Positions 36,580-50,029 are shown, numbered from the stretch's first letter. The stretch: DNA of 64,000 nucleotides from Cutibacterium sp. (GCF_030525615.1 NZ_JAUNEJ010000001.1:1-64000), one strand, 5' to 3'. Translations and numbers: made by a program. The notes: generated from the sequence alone by a model not told the origin.

Positions 36580-37818
36580 ATGATGATTCGACGCCCCGGA
36601 TGGGTCGATTACCTCATCGGCTGGCACGTCTACCCCTTGGGATTCGTGGGAGCCCCTAAGAAGCTCGAATCTGACGAGGTGTGTCACCGGCTTGGACATC
36701 TGGAGGCCTGGCTCGATCACGCGGTTGCTCTCGGGTGCTCTGGCTTGGCCCTGGGGCCGGTGTTCGCCTCAGCCAGCCACGGTTATGACACTTTGGATTA
36801 CTTCTCCATTGATCCCCGCCTTGGCGACGAGACCGACTTCAACCATCTGGTTCGATCCGCCCATTCACGTGGTCTGTCGGTGCTTCTTGACGGGGTGTTC
36901 AACCACGTATCGAGTCAAAACCAGCTCGTGAAGGCTGCCCTGGCGGGCGGCCCAAACTCTGATGTAGGACGTATGGTTCGCTGGCAGGACGGTCAGCTTG
37001 ACGTCTTCGAGGGGCACAGCGATCTCGTAGCCCTCAATCATGACAACCCGGTAGTGCGGGATCTTGTCGCTCGGGTGATGAACTACTGGTGTGATCGTGG
37101 CGTGGACGGCTGGCGTCTGGACGCTGCCTACTGCGTCACGTCAGAGTTCTGGGCCACAGTCCTGCCCATGGTGCGTAAGAACCACCCCGATGTGTGGATC
37201 TTTGGTGAAGTCATCCATGGCGACTACCCAGGAATCATTAAGGCGTCCGGGATGGACTCCCTGACCCAGTACGAACTGTGGAAGGCGATCTGGTCCGCTA
37301 TCGAATCTCGTAACTTCTTCGAACTGGACCATGCCCTGGGCCGTCACAATGAGTTCTGCGCCGCTTTCACCCCGATGACCTTCGTTGGTAACCATGACGT
37401 CACCCGCATTGCCTCGAAAGTGGGGGAGGATGGTGCGGTAGTGGCGACCGCGATCCTCGCCACCGTCGGCGGGGTCCCATTCATCTATTACGGGGATGAG
37501 CTGGCATATCGCGGTATCAAAGAGGAGAGGTTTGGAGGCGACGACGATATCCGTCCGGTCTTTCCAGCTACTCCGGCCAACCTGTCAGGCCTTGGTGCCG
37601 AGACGCTGCGTGCTCATCAGGACTTGCTGGGTCTGCGTCGACGTCATCCCTGGCTCGTCGACGCTCGCACCGAGCCGCTTGACCTCACCAACGAGCGGTA
37701 CGTTTACCGCAGCGCAGTTCCGGGGGTGGAGCCTCTCGTCGTCGAGCTGGATGTACGTGATGGCTGCTCGGCCTTGGTCCGAGAGGCCGGCCAGATTATC
37801 TGGTCCAGCCGAGGCTAG
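36580..37818 (+). CDS. GH13 alpha-amylase-family enzyme
   Basis: Cytoplasmic glycoside hydrolase of about 412 residues without a signal peptide, single TIM barrel with a short C-terminal domain. Conserved regions: GVFNHVS, catalytic nucleophile Asp in DGWRLDAAY, acid/base Glu in WIFGEVIHG and the transition-state Asp in [10 protein letters not shown]. The reaction (alpha-glucan or malto-oligosaccharide hydrolysis or transfer) is not resolved. The start is ATG 36580 or the adjacent ATG 36583; the open frame upstream overlaps the permease end. Its 3' end overlaps ugd, on the other strand, by four bases. Confidence 0.85.
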   Translation: MMIRRPGWVDYLIGWHVYPLGFVGAPKKLESDEVCHRLGHLEAWLDHAVALGCSGLALGPVFASASHGYDTLDYFSIDPRLGDETDFNHLVRSAHSRGLSVLLDGVFNHVSSQNQLVKAALAGGPNSDVGRMVRWQDGQLDVFEGHSDLVALNHDNPVVRDLVARVMNYWCDRGVDGWRLDAAYCVTSEFWATVLPMVRKNHPDVWIFGEVIHGDYPGIIKASGMDSLTQYELWKAIWSAIESRNFFELDHALGRHNEFCAAFTPMTFVGNHDVTRIASKVGEDGAVVATAILATVGGVPFIYYGDELAYRGIKEERFGGDDDIRPVFPATPANLSGLGAETLRAHQDLLGLRRRHPWLVDARTEPLDLTNERYVYRSAVPGVEPLVVELDVRDGCSALVREAGQIIWSSRG

Positions 37819-38981
37819 TCTCCGCCGAAGAGGTCTCGCGTGTAGACCTTGTCGGCAACATCGCTCAGCTCGGGAGCCATGCGGTTGGCGATGATGACAT
37901 CGCAGTCGGTTTTGAAGGCGTCAAGGTCTTTGGTGACTTTCGAGTGGAAGAACTCATCCCCTTCGAAGGTCGGCTCGTAGACGACGACCTCGATACCCTT
38001 GGCCTTGATACGTTTCATGACGCCTTGGATTGACGAGGAGCGGAAGTTGTCCGACCCCGCCTTCATGACGAGCCGGAAGATTCCCACTCGTTTCGGGTCC
38101 TTGGCGATGATGTCGGAAGCGATGAAGTCCTTGCGCACCGTGTTTGAATCGACGATGGCCTGTATGAGGGTCTGCGGAACATCCTGGTAGTTGGCCAGCA
38201 GCTGACGGGTGTCCTTGGGTAGGCAGTAGCCGCCATAGCCGAAGGAGGGGTTGTTGTAGTGGTTGCCGATGCGCGGGTCTAGACACACCCCATCAATGAC
38301 CTGACGAGTGGATAGCCCGCGCTGAGAGGCATAGGTGTCCAACTCATTGAAGAAAGAAACCCGCATCGCCAGGTAGGTGTTGGCGAAGAGTTTGATGGCC
38401 TCTGCTTCGGTGGCTCCGACAAAGAGAACGGGGATGTCGGCGTCGACGGCTCCGGCAGCCATGAGATCGGCGAAGAGGCGAGCCTTTGCCGAATTCGCTC
38501 CGACGACGATTCGCGAGGGATGAAGGTTGTCGTAGAGGGCCTTGCCTTCTCGCAGGAACTCAGGGGAGAAGATGACGTCGAGCTCGGGTCGCTCCTTGCG
38601 AACCCCCTCGACGAAGCCCACCGGAATCGTCGATTTGATGACGATTGTCGCCTGGGGGGCGATCTGCTGAACCAGGTCGAGCACTCCATTGACGCTTGAG
38701 GTGTCGAAATAGTTTTGGTCAGGGTCGTAATTCGTCGGGGTGGCTATCACAACGAAATCAGCGTCGTTATATGCCTCATGTGGGTCAGTGGTGGCTTTCA
38801 GATCTACGTCGTGGTGGGCCAGATACTCCTCAATGAGAGGATCGACGATGGTCGTGTGCCCGTTGTTGACCATGTCGACCCTTTCGGCGTCGATGTCGAT
38901 GGCGACGACACTGTTGTGCTGGGCGAGCAATACGGCATTAGCCATGCCGACATAACCCAGTCCTGCGACGGCGATCTTCAC
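37815..38981 (-). CDS. ugd: UDP-glucose 6-dehydrogenase
   Basis: NAD-dependent oxidation of UDP-glucose to UDP-glucuronate, a precursor of surface polysaccharides. About 388 residues, the length of the short bacterial Ugd type. Rossmann motif [13 protein letters not shown], the [11 protein letters not shown] segment and the catalytic Cys in [11 protein letters not shown] are present. No other polysaccharide gene adjoins it. The related UDP-sugar dehydrogenases (UDP-ManNAc or UDP-GlcNAc) are less likely given the length and motif context. Confidence 0.9.
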   Translation of the reverse strand: MKIAVAGLGYVGMANAVLLAQHNSVVAIDIDAERVDMVNNGHTTIVDPLIEEYLAHHDVDLKATTDPHEAYNDADFVVIATPTNYDPDQNYFDTSSVNGVLDLVQQIAPQATIVIKSTIPVGFVEGVRKERPELDVIFSPEFLREGKALYDNLHPSRIVVGANSAKARLFADLMAAGAVDADIPVLFVGATEAEAIKLFANTYLAMRVSFFNELDTYASQRGLSTRQVIDGVCLDPRIGNHYNNPSFGYGGYCLPKDTRQLLANYQDVPQTLIQAIVDSNTVRKDFIASDIIAKDPKRVGIFRLVMKAGSDNFRSSSIQGVMKRIKAKGIEVVVYEPTFEGDEFFHSKVTKDLDAFKTDCDVIIANRMAPELSDVADKVYTRDLFGGD

Positions 38982-39141
38982 GCGAGGTCCTTTCAGCAGA
39001 TGTTCACGAGTCTAGAGCGGCGACCTTACGAGACGGTGACATGCCGCGCCTAACTCTCCAACACCACGACTGGCAACACAAAGCCTGCCGGCGGCCCGTT
39101 CTGGAACCTCAATATGCTGGAACCACGACCTGGGAGGATTC

Positions 39142-40104
39142 ATGGACACCATCACAATTACCGCCGACGACGGAGCCGATATTGACGTTCTTGTCTGGCG
39201 TCCGCAGATAGCTCCGGATCGGTCTGTCAAAGGACTAGTGCAGCTGTGTCACGGCATGGCCGAGTATGCCGCCCGTTATGACGAGGTAGCCCGGGTGTTG
39301 GCAGATGACGGCTGGCTGGTTGTGGCGAACGACCACCGTGGCCATGGACCGCGCGCCGCTGCCACAGGTGAGCTCGGGACAACGTCTGATCGCGGCTACC
39401 ACCAGCTGCTTGACGATCTCTCTGCGGTCGCTGATTACTTCTTGGCTGAGGTGGAGGGGAAACCGTGGTTCCTTGTCGGGCACTCGATGGGATCGTTCCT
39501 GACCCGAATCCTGGCTGCTCGTCGAGGTCGTGAAATGACCGGTTTAGTCATCATCGGCACCGGTTCTTCGCTTGGGCCGTTGAGCATGGTTGCCACCGTG
39601 CTGGCCCAGGCCCAGGTACTCATGTTGGGTGAGGATTCTCGTAGCCCGTTGCTCAACACCCTGTCTTTCGGCTCTTTCAACCGAGCATTCCAACCCACCC
39701 GCACGGGGTATGACTGGTTGTCCCGGGATGTTCGGGTCGTTGATGAGTACATCGATGACCCGCTGTGCGGTTTTGTGTACACTGCGGCGTTCTACCGCGA
39801 ACTCGTCCGGCTGATCGAACTCGCCAATTCCACTGAGATTTTCCGAGCGACGCCTCCTGCACTGCCCATCCTGTTGATGTCGGGGGCCAAGGACCCGGTG
39901 GGAGATTCTGGGCGGGGAGTGCGTCGAGTGGCGCGTCAGCTGCGCGGCTCCGGGTCTCGTGAGGTCGATCTCGTCGTCTACCCGGGGGCGCGGCATGAGA
40001 TCCTCAACGAGGTCAACCGTCGGCAGGTTCACGCTCATTTGCGTGACTGGATTGATACCGTCGCTGACCGGCCTCGGGCCGTGCCGGATCGCAAGGCACG
40101 ATGA
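39142..40104 (+). CDS. alpha/beta hydrolase, lysophospholipase/monoacylglycerol-lipase type
   Basis: About 320 residues of the serine aminopeptidase S33/Hydrolase_4 group. Nucleophile Ser is in LVGHSMGSFLTR, the acid Asp probably in GAKDPVGDSG and the His in YPGARHEILNE. The N-terminal LVQLCHGMAEYAARYDEVAR matches monoacylglycerol-lipase-like enzymes. No signal peptide, so cytoplasmic. Starts with a GGGAGG site. A lipid ester substrate is likely but unproven. Confidence 0.82.
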   Translation: MDTITITADDGADIDVLVWRPQIAPDRSVKGLVQLCHGMAEYAARYDEVARVLADDGWLVVANDHRGHGPRAAATGELGTTSDRGYHQLLDDLSAVADYFLAEVEGKPWFLVGHSMGSFLTRILAARRGREMTGLVIIGTGSSLGPLSMVATVLAQAQVLMLGEDSRSPLLNTLSFGSFNRAFQPTRTGYDWLSRDVRVVDEYIDDPLCGFVYTAAFYRELVRLIELANSTEIFRATPPALPILLMSGAKDPVGDSGRGVRRVARQLRGSGSREVDLVVYPGARHEILNEVNRRQVHAHLRDWIDTVADRPRAVPDRKAR

Positions 40105-40255
40105 TAAGGGCACACTAATTAAGGCAACCCTCATTAAGGCGTAGTGAGAAAGGTGCGGGAACCCAGGCACGGGAACAACTGGTCCACGGCGCTAATGCAC
40201 AAGCGTGCAGTTATTTGACCCGTTGTGCCATGTCGATTGTGCGCGGCCTAGTATC

Positions 40256-40485
40256 GTAGGTGCTGGTGCCGAGAAATCCCGCGTGGGGTTTTGAGGCGGT
40301 AAGAGGGAATCCGGTGAAATTCCGGAACTGCCCCGCAGCGGTGAGTGGGAACGACATCACCATCGTCGGCCAGCCGGTTCTCGAATCGGATGGGTGGCGA
40401 TCAAGCACTGGGTTTCGGCCTGGGAAGCGGTGACGTAGGACTCGTCGGCAGACGAGGTGCCCACGAGTCCGAATACCTGCCACAG
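40256..40485 (+). promoter_or_regulatory. cobalamin (adenosylcobalamin) riboswitch
   Basis: Canonical B12 riboswitch blocks occur in order: TAGGTGCTGGTGCC at the 5' end, the core GAATCCGGTGAAATTCCGGA with CTGCCCCGCAGCGGTGAG (40308-40345), GGGAAGCGGTGACGTAGGA (about 40422-40440) and the closing GAGTCCGAATACCTGCCA. It lies in the leader of mutA, about 95 bases before its ATG, and is expected to lower mutAB expression when cobalamin is abundant or to tune it to cofactor supply. No clear terminator follows, so control is probably at translation initiation. Confidence 0.92.
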
Positions 40486-40578
40486 GGTGTGGTGCATCGT
40501 GCGTGTACCGCAGCGTCCGAGGTCTCGAGGGCCGACCGAGGTCGTCCAACCATCCACAGCGGAGCAGGAGTCTGACGA

Positions 40579-42485
40579 ATGACTGATCCTGACAACCTCG
40601 CATCTGAGTCCATTGAGGACCGGATGCCCGAGGAGTTGAGCCTGGCCGGGGACTTCCCGAAGGTCACCCACGAGCAGTGGGAGGACGCAGTCCTCAAGGT
40701 CTTGAACCGGGGACGTCCCGAGGGCAAGGAACTCAACATCGAGCAGGCAATGAAGCGCCTCGAGCCGACGACGGTCGATGGCATCCAGATCGAGCCGATG
40801 TATCGGCGTCAGGATGCCCCTGAGAAGCTCGGCGCTCCGGGGGTGCCGCCCTTCACTCGTGGCACCACGATTCGTGACGGGAGCATGGACGCATGGGACG
40901 TTCGAGCCCTTCACGAGGATCCCGATGTCGAGTTCACCAAGAAGGCCGTCATCGCTGATCTCGAGCGTGGCGTGACGTCCCTTTGGCTGCGCGTCGGTGC
41001 CGACGCCATCAAGCCCGAGGACATCGCCGGCGACCTCAAGGACGTGCTGCTGGACTTGGCCAAGGTCGAGGTTTCCAGCCGGGACGACCAAGAGGCAGCT
41101 GCTGATGCCCTCCTCAAGGTTTACGCCGATTCCAAGATCGAGCCGGATAAATTGTCGTTCAATCTTGGTCTGGATCCGATCGGCTTTGCTGCCCTCAACG
41201 GTGGCACCCCGGATCTGTCAGGCATGGCCGAGTGGGTCAAGAAGATTGACAAGTACAAGAATTCCCGTGCTTTCGTTGTTGACGCCACGATCTACCACAA
41301 TGCTGGTGCTGGCGACGTGCATGAGCTTGCTTGGGCCATTGCCACCGGTGTTGAGTACGTTCGCGCTCTCATCGAGCAGGGGCTGACGGCCGAGCAGGCC
41401 TTCGACGCCATTAACTTCCGGGTCTCCGCCACCCACGACCAGTTCCTGACGATCAGCCGTCTGCGTGCCCTGCGTACCCTCTGGAACCGCGTCGGCGAGG
41501 TGTTTGACGTGCCAGCCGCCAAGCGCGGTGCTCGTCAGGAGGCCGTCACCAGCTGGCGTGAGCTGACCCGTGACGACCCCTACGTCAACATTTTGCGTGG
41601 CACGATCTCGACCTTTGGTGCCGCTGTAGGCGGTGCAGAGGCCATTACGACGTTGCCCTTCGACGCCGCTATCGGCTTGCCGAAGAGCGATTTCTCGCGT
41701 CGTATCGCCCGTAACACCGGCATCATCCTCGCTGAGGAGTCCAACATTGGTCGGGCCAACGATCCGGCTGGTGGTTCGTTCTATGTCGAGGCCTTGACCA
41801 AGAAGCTGGGCGAGGCCGCTTGGGCCGAATTCCAGACTGTCGAGGCCGCTGGCGGCATGGCAGCTGCGCTGACCGGTGACCACGTGCGCACCGAGCTTGA
41901 CAAGGTCAATGCCGAGCGCGCCAAGCGTCTGGCTACTCGTAAGCAGCCGATTACTGCTGTCAGCGAGTTCCCGCTGCTTGGTGCTAAGACCGTTGAGACC
42001 AAGCCCTACCCTGAAGCCGTCGACCGCAAGGGTCTGGAGTGGCACCGCGATGCCGAGGTCTTTGAGGCCCTCGTTGACCGTTCTGCGACCTGCTCCGAGC
42101 GTCCAAAGGTCTTCCTGGCCTGCCTGGGAACCCGTCGTGACTTCGGCCCCCGAGAAGGATTCTCCGCCCCGGTGTGGCACGTCGCCGGTATGGATACCCC
42201 TGAGTGCGAGGGAGGCACCACCGAAGAGGTCGTCAAGGCCTTTAAGGAATCCGGTGCCGAGGTCGCTGACCTGTGCTCGAATGCCAAGACCTACGCGGCC
42301 CAGGGCCTCGAGGTCGCTAAGGCCCTCAAGGAGGCTGGCGCCAAGCTGGTCTACTTGTCTGGTGCCTTCAAGGAATTTGGTGATGACGCCGCCGAGGCTG
42401 AGAAGGTCATCGACGGTCGCATCTACCTTGGGATGGACGTCGTGGACGTCCTGACCGCCACTCTGGACACGTTGGGAGTTGCCAA

Positions 42486-42489
<4 letters not shown>
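40579..42489 (+). CDS. mutA: methylmalonyl-CoA mutase small (beta) subunit
   Basis: Non-catalytic subunit, about 636 residues, of the heterodimeric adenosylcobalamin-dependent mutase that interconverts succinyl-CoA and methylmalonyl-CoA in propionic fermentation. It has the barrel-domain [20 protein letters not shown] and [15 protein letters not shown] blocks. In its C-terminal domain the cobalamin-ligand DxHxxG motif is replaced ([14 protein letters not shown]), as expected for the non-binding subunit. RBS GGAGCAGGAG. Its stop overlaps the mutB start by four bases. Confidence 0.97.
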
Positions 42490-44678
<2,189 letters not shown>

Positions 44679-44845
44679 GTCTGGACAGCTCGACAAAACT
44701 GAAGCGTTGGCCCCTGGAGCCCGGTGCGGTTCCGGGGGTCGACGCCATTCAAGCCCGAAAAACCACTGGGTATTGGCTCTCGGCCCTGAACGTTGCCCCT
44801 GGGCGGTACGGTAGACATACCCACCCAATGAAGGAAATGGTGATT

Positions 44846-45874
44846 ATGCCGATCGACGTCTCCGAACTGGTTGAGCAAGTCCTGGCCGGGAGTCGCCAGC
44901 ACATTGCCAAAGCGCTGACTCTGGTGGAGTCGAGTAAACCGGCACATCGCGAAAAGGCGCGCGACATGCTGCGTCGGCTCGCTCCTCATACCGGCGATGC
45001 CATCCGGGTGGGAATCTCGGGTGTCCCGGGAGCCGGTAAGTCGACATTCATCAATGCCATGGGGACCAAGCTCATCGACGAGTTCAACTACAAGGTTGCC
45101 GTCCTGGCCGTTGATCCGTCCTCGACTCGCACCGGCGGTTCGATCCTCGGCGACCGCACCCGTATGGGGGACCTGTGCAACCGTGACGAGGCTTTCGTGC
45201 GCCCTTCGCCTTCTGGCGGCCACCTGGGCGGTGTTGCCCGGGCCACTCGTGAGGCCATGATCGTCATGGAGGCGGCTGGCTACAACGTCGTGCTCGTTGA
45301 GACTGTCGGCGTCGGGCAGTCCGAGGTTGCCGTCGCTGGGATGGTGGACACCTTCCTCATGCTCGCCATCGCCGGTACTGGTGACCAGTTGCAGGGCATC
45401 AAGAAGGGCATTCTGGAGTTGGCTGACGTTGTCGCTGTGAATAAGGCTGACGGTGACAATGCCGGCAACGCGCGCGTTTCCGCCCGTGACCTCTCAATTG
45501 CCATGAAGCTCGTCTCCTCCGACGCTGACAAGCGCCGCGTCCCGGTGCTGACCTGCTCCTCGTACACCAAGGATGGCCTCGACGACGTTTGGCAGGCCAT
45601 TGTTGACCACCGCGCTTACCTTGAGAAGGACGGCTCCTTGCAGGTGCGTCGTATTGAGCAGCAGCGCGAGTGGTTGTGGAACATGGTCCGAAACGAGATC
45701 CTCGAATCCTTGGACACTGATCCGTCGGTCCAGCAGGTCGCTGAGCGGATTGAAGCGGGGATGGGCACCGAAGCTACCAATGCTTTGGAAGGTGCCGAGC
45801 AGATCCTGCGTGCTTTTGCGCGCGCTGTCCCGAACCTGCCGTGGGCGCAGGGGGAGATGAGCAGCAGTTCCTGA
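44846..45874 (+). CDS. meaB: methylmalonyl-CoA mutase-associated GTPase MeaB
   Basis: G3E-family GTPase chaperone of about 342 residues that gates cofactor loading and protects methylmalonyl-CoA mutase from inactivation. P-loop GVPGAGKSTFINAM, LAVDPSSTRTGGSILGDRTR, the switch region VETVGVGQSEVAVA and the NKADGDN guanine motif are intact. Often annotated as ArgK/LAO transport ATPase, but the mutAB neighbourhood fixes the role. Start at ATG 44846 behind GAAGGAAATGG; an in-frame ATG at 44828 is the alternative. Confidence 0.95.
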   Translation: MPIDVSELVEQVLAGSRQHIAKALTLVESSKPAHREKARDMLRRLAPHTGDAIRVGISGVPGAGKSTFINAMGTKLIDEFNYKVAVLAVDPSSTRTGGSILGDRTRMGDLCNRDEAFVRPSPSGGHLGGVARATREAMIVMEAAGYNVVLVETVGVGQSEVAVAGMVDTFLMLAIAGTGDQLQGIKKGILELADVVAVNKADGDNAGNARVSARDLSIAMKLVSSDADKRRVPVLTCSSYTKDGLDDVWQAIVDHRAYLEKDGSLQVRRIEQQREWLWNMVRNEILESLDTDPSVQQVAERIEAGMGTEATNALEGAEQILRAFARAVPNLPWAQGEMSSSS

Positions 45875-45991
45875 TCGTACGTCGTCGACCTGATCCACGG
45901 TCTGTTGCGCTCCCGGCGGTGACGATCATTGGTAACCGGATACCACCGATAACCAGATACTCTCCGACAGCTCCGTAAGGACTCTACGCGG

Positions 45992-46222
45992 CTACCAGGG
46001 GACGTCGGGTTCGGTGAGGTCGACGGTCTCGGTGACGGTCTGGCCCCCGCTGGTGACACTCACTTCGTCACCGGGATGGAGCTGGCGTCCTCGGCGAGAC
46101 TCGACTTCTCCGTTGACACTGACCATTCCCGAAGCGATGAGTTCGCGAGCCTGACCGCCGGTGTCGGCGAGATTGGCGAGCTTGAGGTACTGGCCGAGTC
46201 TAATCATCTGGTCGTCATGCAC
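45992..46222 (-). CDS. small S4-domain RNA-binding protein
   Basis: A 76-residue protein that is almost entirely an S4 domain: IRLGQYLKLANLADTGGQAR, then ELIASGMVSVNGEVESRRGR and LHPGDEVSV. Such stand-alone S4 proteins (YaaA/YbcJ/RqcP-like) bind structured RNA and some act in ribosome quality control; the particular role is not readable here. Convergent with meaB and 30 bases after the start side of the ABC ATPase stop region on the same strand, possibly separate transcription. Confidence 0.8.
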   Translation of the reverse strand: MHDDQMIRLGQYLKLANLADTGGQARELIASGMVSVNGEVESRRGRQLHPGDEVSVTSGGQTVTETVDLTEPDVPW

Positions 46223-46252
46223 AGCGTCAGTGTGTCACTTGGATCTGACACC

Positions 46253-47047
46253 TCACAGCACGGATTCGATAAAACCTTGCAGGCGTTCCGACTTCGGATG
46301 ATCGATGACCTCCTCAGGAGTTCCAGCCTCGACGACGACCCCGCCGTCCATGAAGACCACGTGGTCGGCGACTTCTCGGGCGAATCCCATCTCGTGGGTG
46401 ACGACGATCATCGTCATACCCTCTCGGGCAAGGTCTTTGAGCACGCTGAGGACCTCGCCGACAAGTTCGGGGTCGAGAGCTGAGGTCGGTTCGTCAAAAA
46501 GCATGAGTTCAGGCTTCATGGCCATGGCGCGGGCGATGGCAACGCGCTGTTGTTGGCCGCCGGAGAGTTCTGCGGGGTAGTGGTCAGCGCGATCAGCCAT
46601 CCCGACCCGCTCCAATAGGGACATAGCCAGTGGCTTGGCCTCCTCTTTGGACAGGCCCGACACCTTGGTCGGGGCCTCCATGACATTGCCCAGGGCCGTC
46701 ATGTGAGGGAAGAGGTTGAATCGCTGGAAGACCATGCCGACTCGTGCCCGTTGGGCCGCAATGGCCTTGTCAGACAGCCTCTTGAGACGTCCGTCCGGCA
46801 GGGGATCCCGCTGGTAGCCCACTCGGTCGCCACCTACCCAGATCTCGCCGGCTTCGAAGGTCTCCAGCTGGTTGATACAGCGCAACAGAGTGGATTTGCC
46901 AGAACCAGAAGGGCCGAGGAGAACGCACACCTCGCCGGGGGCGACGTCGAGGTCGATACCTTTGAGGATGTGTAGAGGGCCGAATTCCTTGTGCAGACCT
47001 CTGATACGCACCATGGGTTCGGTGCCTGCAGACCTGGATATGCTCAC
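46253..47047 (-). CDS. amino-acid ABC transporter ATP-binding protein
   Basis: ATPase of about 264 residues: Walker [13 protein letters not shown], signature [15 protein letters not shown], Walker [15 protein letters not shown], switch His in [11 protein letters not shown]. An insertion between Walker A and the Q-loop ([20 protein letters not shown]) lengthens it relative to GlnQ. Third gene of the minus-strand importer; it overlaps the permease gene by four bases. Confidence 0.92.
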   Translation of the reverse strand: MSISRSAGTEPMVRIRGLHKEFGPLHILKGIDLDVAPGEVCVLLGPSGSGKSTLLRCINQLETFEAGEIWVGGDRVGYQRDPLPDGRLKRLSDKAIAAQRARVGMVFQRFNLFPHMTALGNVMEAPTKVSGLSKEEAKPLAMSLLERVGMADRADHYPAELSGGQQQRVAIARAMAMKPELMLFDEPTSALDPELVGEVLSVLKDLAREGMTMIVVTHEMGFAREVADHVVFMDGGVVVEAGTPEEVIDHPKSERLQGFIESVL

Positions 47048-47988
47048 TGCTCGACCTCCAAGGCGATGTTTTGGTGCGTGGTGCCTGCTGCTTGAATGGC
47101 AGCTTGGCGACGTAGGCGCTTCGACGAGGACTTTCCGTTGAAACCACGTCCAAAGTACTGTTCGAGGAAGTGCTGGCCGACCATCAGGACACTTGTCATG
47201 ACGAGGTACCAGAAAGCGGCGACGATGAGCAGCGGGATCGGTGCATATATACGATTCGCGATGGCATTCGTGGCGTACTGCAGGTCAAGGGTGAACGGTA
47301 CTGCCAGTACCAGGGAGGTTGTTTTGAGCATTCCGATGGTCTCGTTGCCCAGCGGCGGGATAATCACCCTCATCGCCTGGGGGATGATGATACGGCGCAT
47401 GATAAGGGATGGTTTCATGCCCAGGGCTTTCGCGGCTTCTGTCTGTCCGGCATCGACAGATTCCAATCCAGAACGGATGATCTCGGCCAGATAGGCACCT
47501 TCGTTGAGGCCCAGACCAATGATGGCGGCGGCCAGTGCGGTGACGACTTTTTCGGTGTCGACGCTGGCGAATTGCGGGCCACCAAAAGGCACCCCGATGG
47601 ACAGGGTCGGGTACAACACGGCGAGCAGTCCCCAGAAGACTAACTGGGTATACACCGGGACCCCTCGGAACACGAAGATGTAGGCCCATGACACACCGCG
47701 TAGTACTGGATTGCGCGATTGCCGCATGATGGCCATGAGGAGGGCTACTGCGGTTCCGAGCACCATCGCCGCGAAGGTCAGCAGAATGGTGTAGCCGATG
47801 CCGGTAATGACCTTGACGTCACGCAGGTACAGCCACACTACCGACCACTGGTAGTTGGGGTTGGTCACGAGCCCGTGGATGAAGATCAGCACCAGAAGAG
47901 CGACGATGACAGCGGCGATCAAGGTGCCCGGATGAGCGACATCGCGAGCCCGAATGCGATTGGGAATGTCGGCGTGGTGGTTGGCCAC
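47044..47988 (-). CDS. amino-acid ABC transporter permease
   Basis: Permease of about 314 residues with a cytoplasmic tail of about 40 residues after the last segment. The loop contacting the ATPase is [20 protein letters not shown] followed by [16 protein letters not shown]. Only one permease gene is present, so the transporter is probably a homodimer. Middle gene of the binding protein-permease-ATPase operon; GC-rich, unlike the importer at 23.5-26.7 kb. Confidence 0.9.
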   Translation of the reverse strand: MANHHADIPNRIRARDVAHPGTLIAAVIVALLVLIFIHGLVTNPNYQWSVVWLYLRDVKVITGIGYTILLTFAAMVLGTAVALLMAIMRQSRNPVLRGVSWAYIFVFRGVPVYTQLVFWGLLAVLYPTLSIGVPFGGPQFASVDTEKVVTALAAAIIGLGLNEGAYLAEIIRSGLESVDAGQTEAAKALGMKPSLIMRRIIIPQAMRVIIPPLGNETIGMLKTTSLVLAVPFTLDLQYATNAIANRIYAPIPLLIVAAFWYLVMTSVLMVGQHFLEQYFGRGFNGKSSSKRLRRQAAIQAAGTTHQNIALEVEQ

Positions 47989-48014
47989 CGTAAGTGCCTT
48001 TCAGTTGGTTGCGA

Positions 48015-48941
48015 TCACGATTCAGGGTTGACCTCGGAGGTCTCAATAAGACCATCGTCGGTTCCCCACGAGGACAACAGCTTCTTCATGGTCCCGTCGT
48101 CGATGAGCTTCTGGGTTGCGACCTGGATGGCTTTCGACAAGCCGCCATCATTCTTGGCGGTGACGACGCCGAACTTAGAGGCGTCAGTGATACCGCCGAG
48201 AGCCTCGAGCTTGGAGGTCTGCTTGATGGCGTAGGCGGTGATGACCGAGTCAGCGTAGAGGACATCGGCTTTGTTACCGACGACGTTCGTGGTGGCGTCG
48301 GACTGAGACGCGTAGGACAGCAGGTCGATGGGCTTCTTACCGGCCTTCGTGCATTCCTTCGACTTCTCCTGGGCAGCTGTTTCTTGGGCGGTGCCGGTCT
48401 GTACAGCTACGGAGAGGCCGCAGAGGTCGTCAGGGGAGATGTTCTTAGGATTTCCCTTGGGGACGGCCATCGAGAACCCAGCCTTGAAGTAGGAGGTCAT
48501 CGTCACCTGCTTCTGACGCTCTGGAGTGATGGTGAAGGAGGAGACGCTGACGTCGTACTTGGATCCGATGGCAGGGATAAGGGTTGGGAAGGCAGCATTT
48601 GCGGTCGTCACTTTGAGTCCCATGAGCTTGCCAACGGCAGTGATGTAGTCGACGTCGTAACCCACAACAGTCGAACCGTCAGTGTCGATGAACTCAGCGG
48701 GGGCGTAGTTAGCAGCCGCGCCGTTGCGGAGAGTGCCGGACTCCTTGATGTCGTCGGGAACCATCGCTGCGATGTTGGGATCAGTCTTGATGGAGTCGAT
48801 GATCTGGGCATTCGACGGGATGCCGGCCTTGCTGGACTCCGCGTTGGGAGTCGCAGATTCTTCGGAAGCATGGGTGCATCCGCTGACGGTAAGGGCAAAG
48901 ACGGCCAGGGCGGCACCGGCGGCATGGCGCAGAGTTTTCAT
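48015..48941 (-). CDS. amino-acid ABC transporter substrate-binding lipoprotein
   Basis: Family 3 binding protein of about 308 residues. The start at 48941 gives a lipoprotein signal with Cys22 in LTVSGC. The mature part contains NYAPAEFIDTDGSTVVGYDV and DLCGLSVAVQTGTAQE, the pattern of polar amino-acid binders. The open frame extends 16 codons upstream (to 48989), but that part precedes a normal signal peptide and was not used. First gene of the operon; ligand unknown. Confidence 0.9.
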   Translation of the reverse strand: MKTLRHAAGAALAVFALTVSGCTHASEESATPNAESSKAGIPSNAQIIDSIKTDPNIAAMVPDDIKESGTLRNGAAANYAPAEFIDTDGSTVVGYDVDYITAVGKLMGLKVTTANAAFPTLIPAIGSKYDVSVSSFTITPERQKQVTMTSYFKAGFSMAVPKGNPKNISPDDLCGLSVAVQTGTAQETAAQEKSKECTKAGKKPIDLLSYASQSDATTNVVGNKADVLYADSVITAYAIKQTSKLEALGGITDASKFGVVTAKNDGGLSKAIQVATQKLIDDGTMKKLLSSWGTDDGLIETSEVNPES

Positions 48942-49030
48942 GTGACGTTCCTTCGCTGCTGCGGCGCCAGGTGACGTCGCGAGATACATAATTATGCATC
49001 ACGTGGCATAAAATCAAATTCGTATGTCTC

Positions 49031-50029
49031 TCAGCGCCGCAGCGACGAGTCTCTTACGGCCAGGGTTGGGGAGATCTGGCACGACCGTGGAGCCTGTCCT
49101 GCAATGAGAGACTCTGCGGCTTCGACGGCTTGGTGTCCGAGTGCTTCGAAGTCCTGTACGACGGTAGTGAGGGAGGGGGTCATCCAGCGAGCTTGAGGAA
49201 TGTCGTCGAATCCAACAATGCCGATGTCGTCGGGAATCTTCAGACCGTGGGCGAGGAACGTGTGGCACATACCAATGGCGATGTCGTCGTTGCCAGCGAG
49301 AACGGCGTCAGGGAGGTGCCCGGCGATAAGCTCTTCGGCCACTGCTGCGCCTGCTTCGGCCCCCCAGGAATTGGTTGGTACCCAGGAAGGTTGAATGCCA
49401 GCCTCATGGCAGACGTTGATATATGAAGAAAGCCGTTCTGATGCGTCCTGCCATTCCAAATCGCCAGGGACATGAAGGAGATCTCGGTACCCCTGTTCAA
49501 TAAGGTGCTCGGTGGCCAGGCGCGCTCCTAGCGCTTGATCGATAGCGACTATTGGGGAGCTGGGAGAGTCCGGGTGCCCAGCAATGACGGAGATCAACTT
49601 GTTCCCATGGCCTTGCTGGGATGCGATGGCAACCGCTTCGACCCGTTGTGCCAGCAAGATTGTTGCCTGAACGCTGTAGCCGCGCAGTCGAGCCAGAGCA
49701 GCTCGCAAGGATTCCTCATCGTTCTCGACTGCGGTGTCGAGAACAAATGGCCGATTATGATCCTTCAGCGCACCGACGAGAGCAGTAAATGTTGCAGACA
49801 TGCCATGAGTTAGATGGGTCGTCAGCAGAATTCCGACCGCTCGCGACCCGCCGACAGCGAGGGCCCGGGCAGCGAGGTTCGGTTCGTAGCCGACCGTCTC
49901 CACGGCTGCCAGGACCTTGGCTCTGGTCTCTGCGCGCACGAGTGGGCTGTCGTTGAGCACTCGGGAAACAGTTTGCGAGGAGACACCGCACGCTTTGGCG
50001 ACGTCGCTGAGTGTTGCTCTGGATGACAA
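49031..50029 (-). CDS. LacI-family transcriptional regulator
   Basis: Sugar-responsive repressor of about 332 residues. N-terminal HTH SRATLSDVAKACGVSSQTVS with hinge helix RALAVGG region, then a periplasmic-binding-protein-like effector domain (AVGILLTTHLTHGMS, VLAGNDDIAIGMCH, VGFDDIPQARWM). Divergent from the sugar ABC importer operon, it is the obvious local regulator of the fucose/glycan locus; a LacI-type palindrome lies between them. The effector is inferred to be fucose or a fucosyl sugar. Confidence 0.92.
   Translation of the reverse strand: MSSRATLSDVAKACGVSSQTVSRVLNDSPLVRAETRAKVLAAVETVGYEPNLAARALAVGGSRAVGILLTTHLTHGMSATFTALVGALKDHNRPFVLDTAVENDEESLRAALARLRGYSVQATILLAQRVEAVAIASQQGHGNKLISVIAGHPDSPSSPIVAIDQALGARLATEHLIEQGYRDLLHVPGDLEWQDASERLSSYINVCHEAGIQPSWVPTNSWGAEAGAAVAEELIAGHLPDAVLAGNDDIAIGMCHTFLAHGLKIPDDIGIVGFDDIPQARWMTPSLTTVVQDFEALGHQAVEAAESLIAGQAPRSCQISPTLAVRDSSLRR

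Noticed and set aside
40122..40140. DtxR-like iron box TTAAGGCAACCCTCATTAA after the alpha/beta hydrolase gene
   Set aside because: Only about half of the consensus positions match, and the sequence is better described as two copies of ATTAAGGC.
44690..44760. GC-rich imperfect hairpin between mutB and meaB
   Set aside because: The pairing is interrupted and no T tract follows, so I did not call a terminator; meaB may be cotranscribed.
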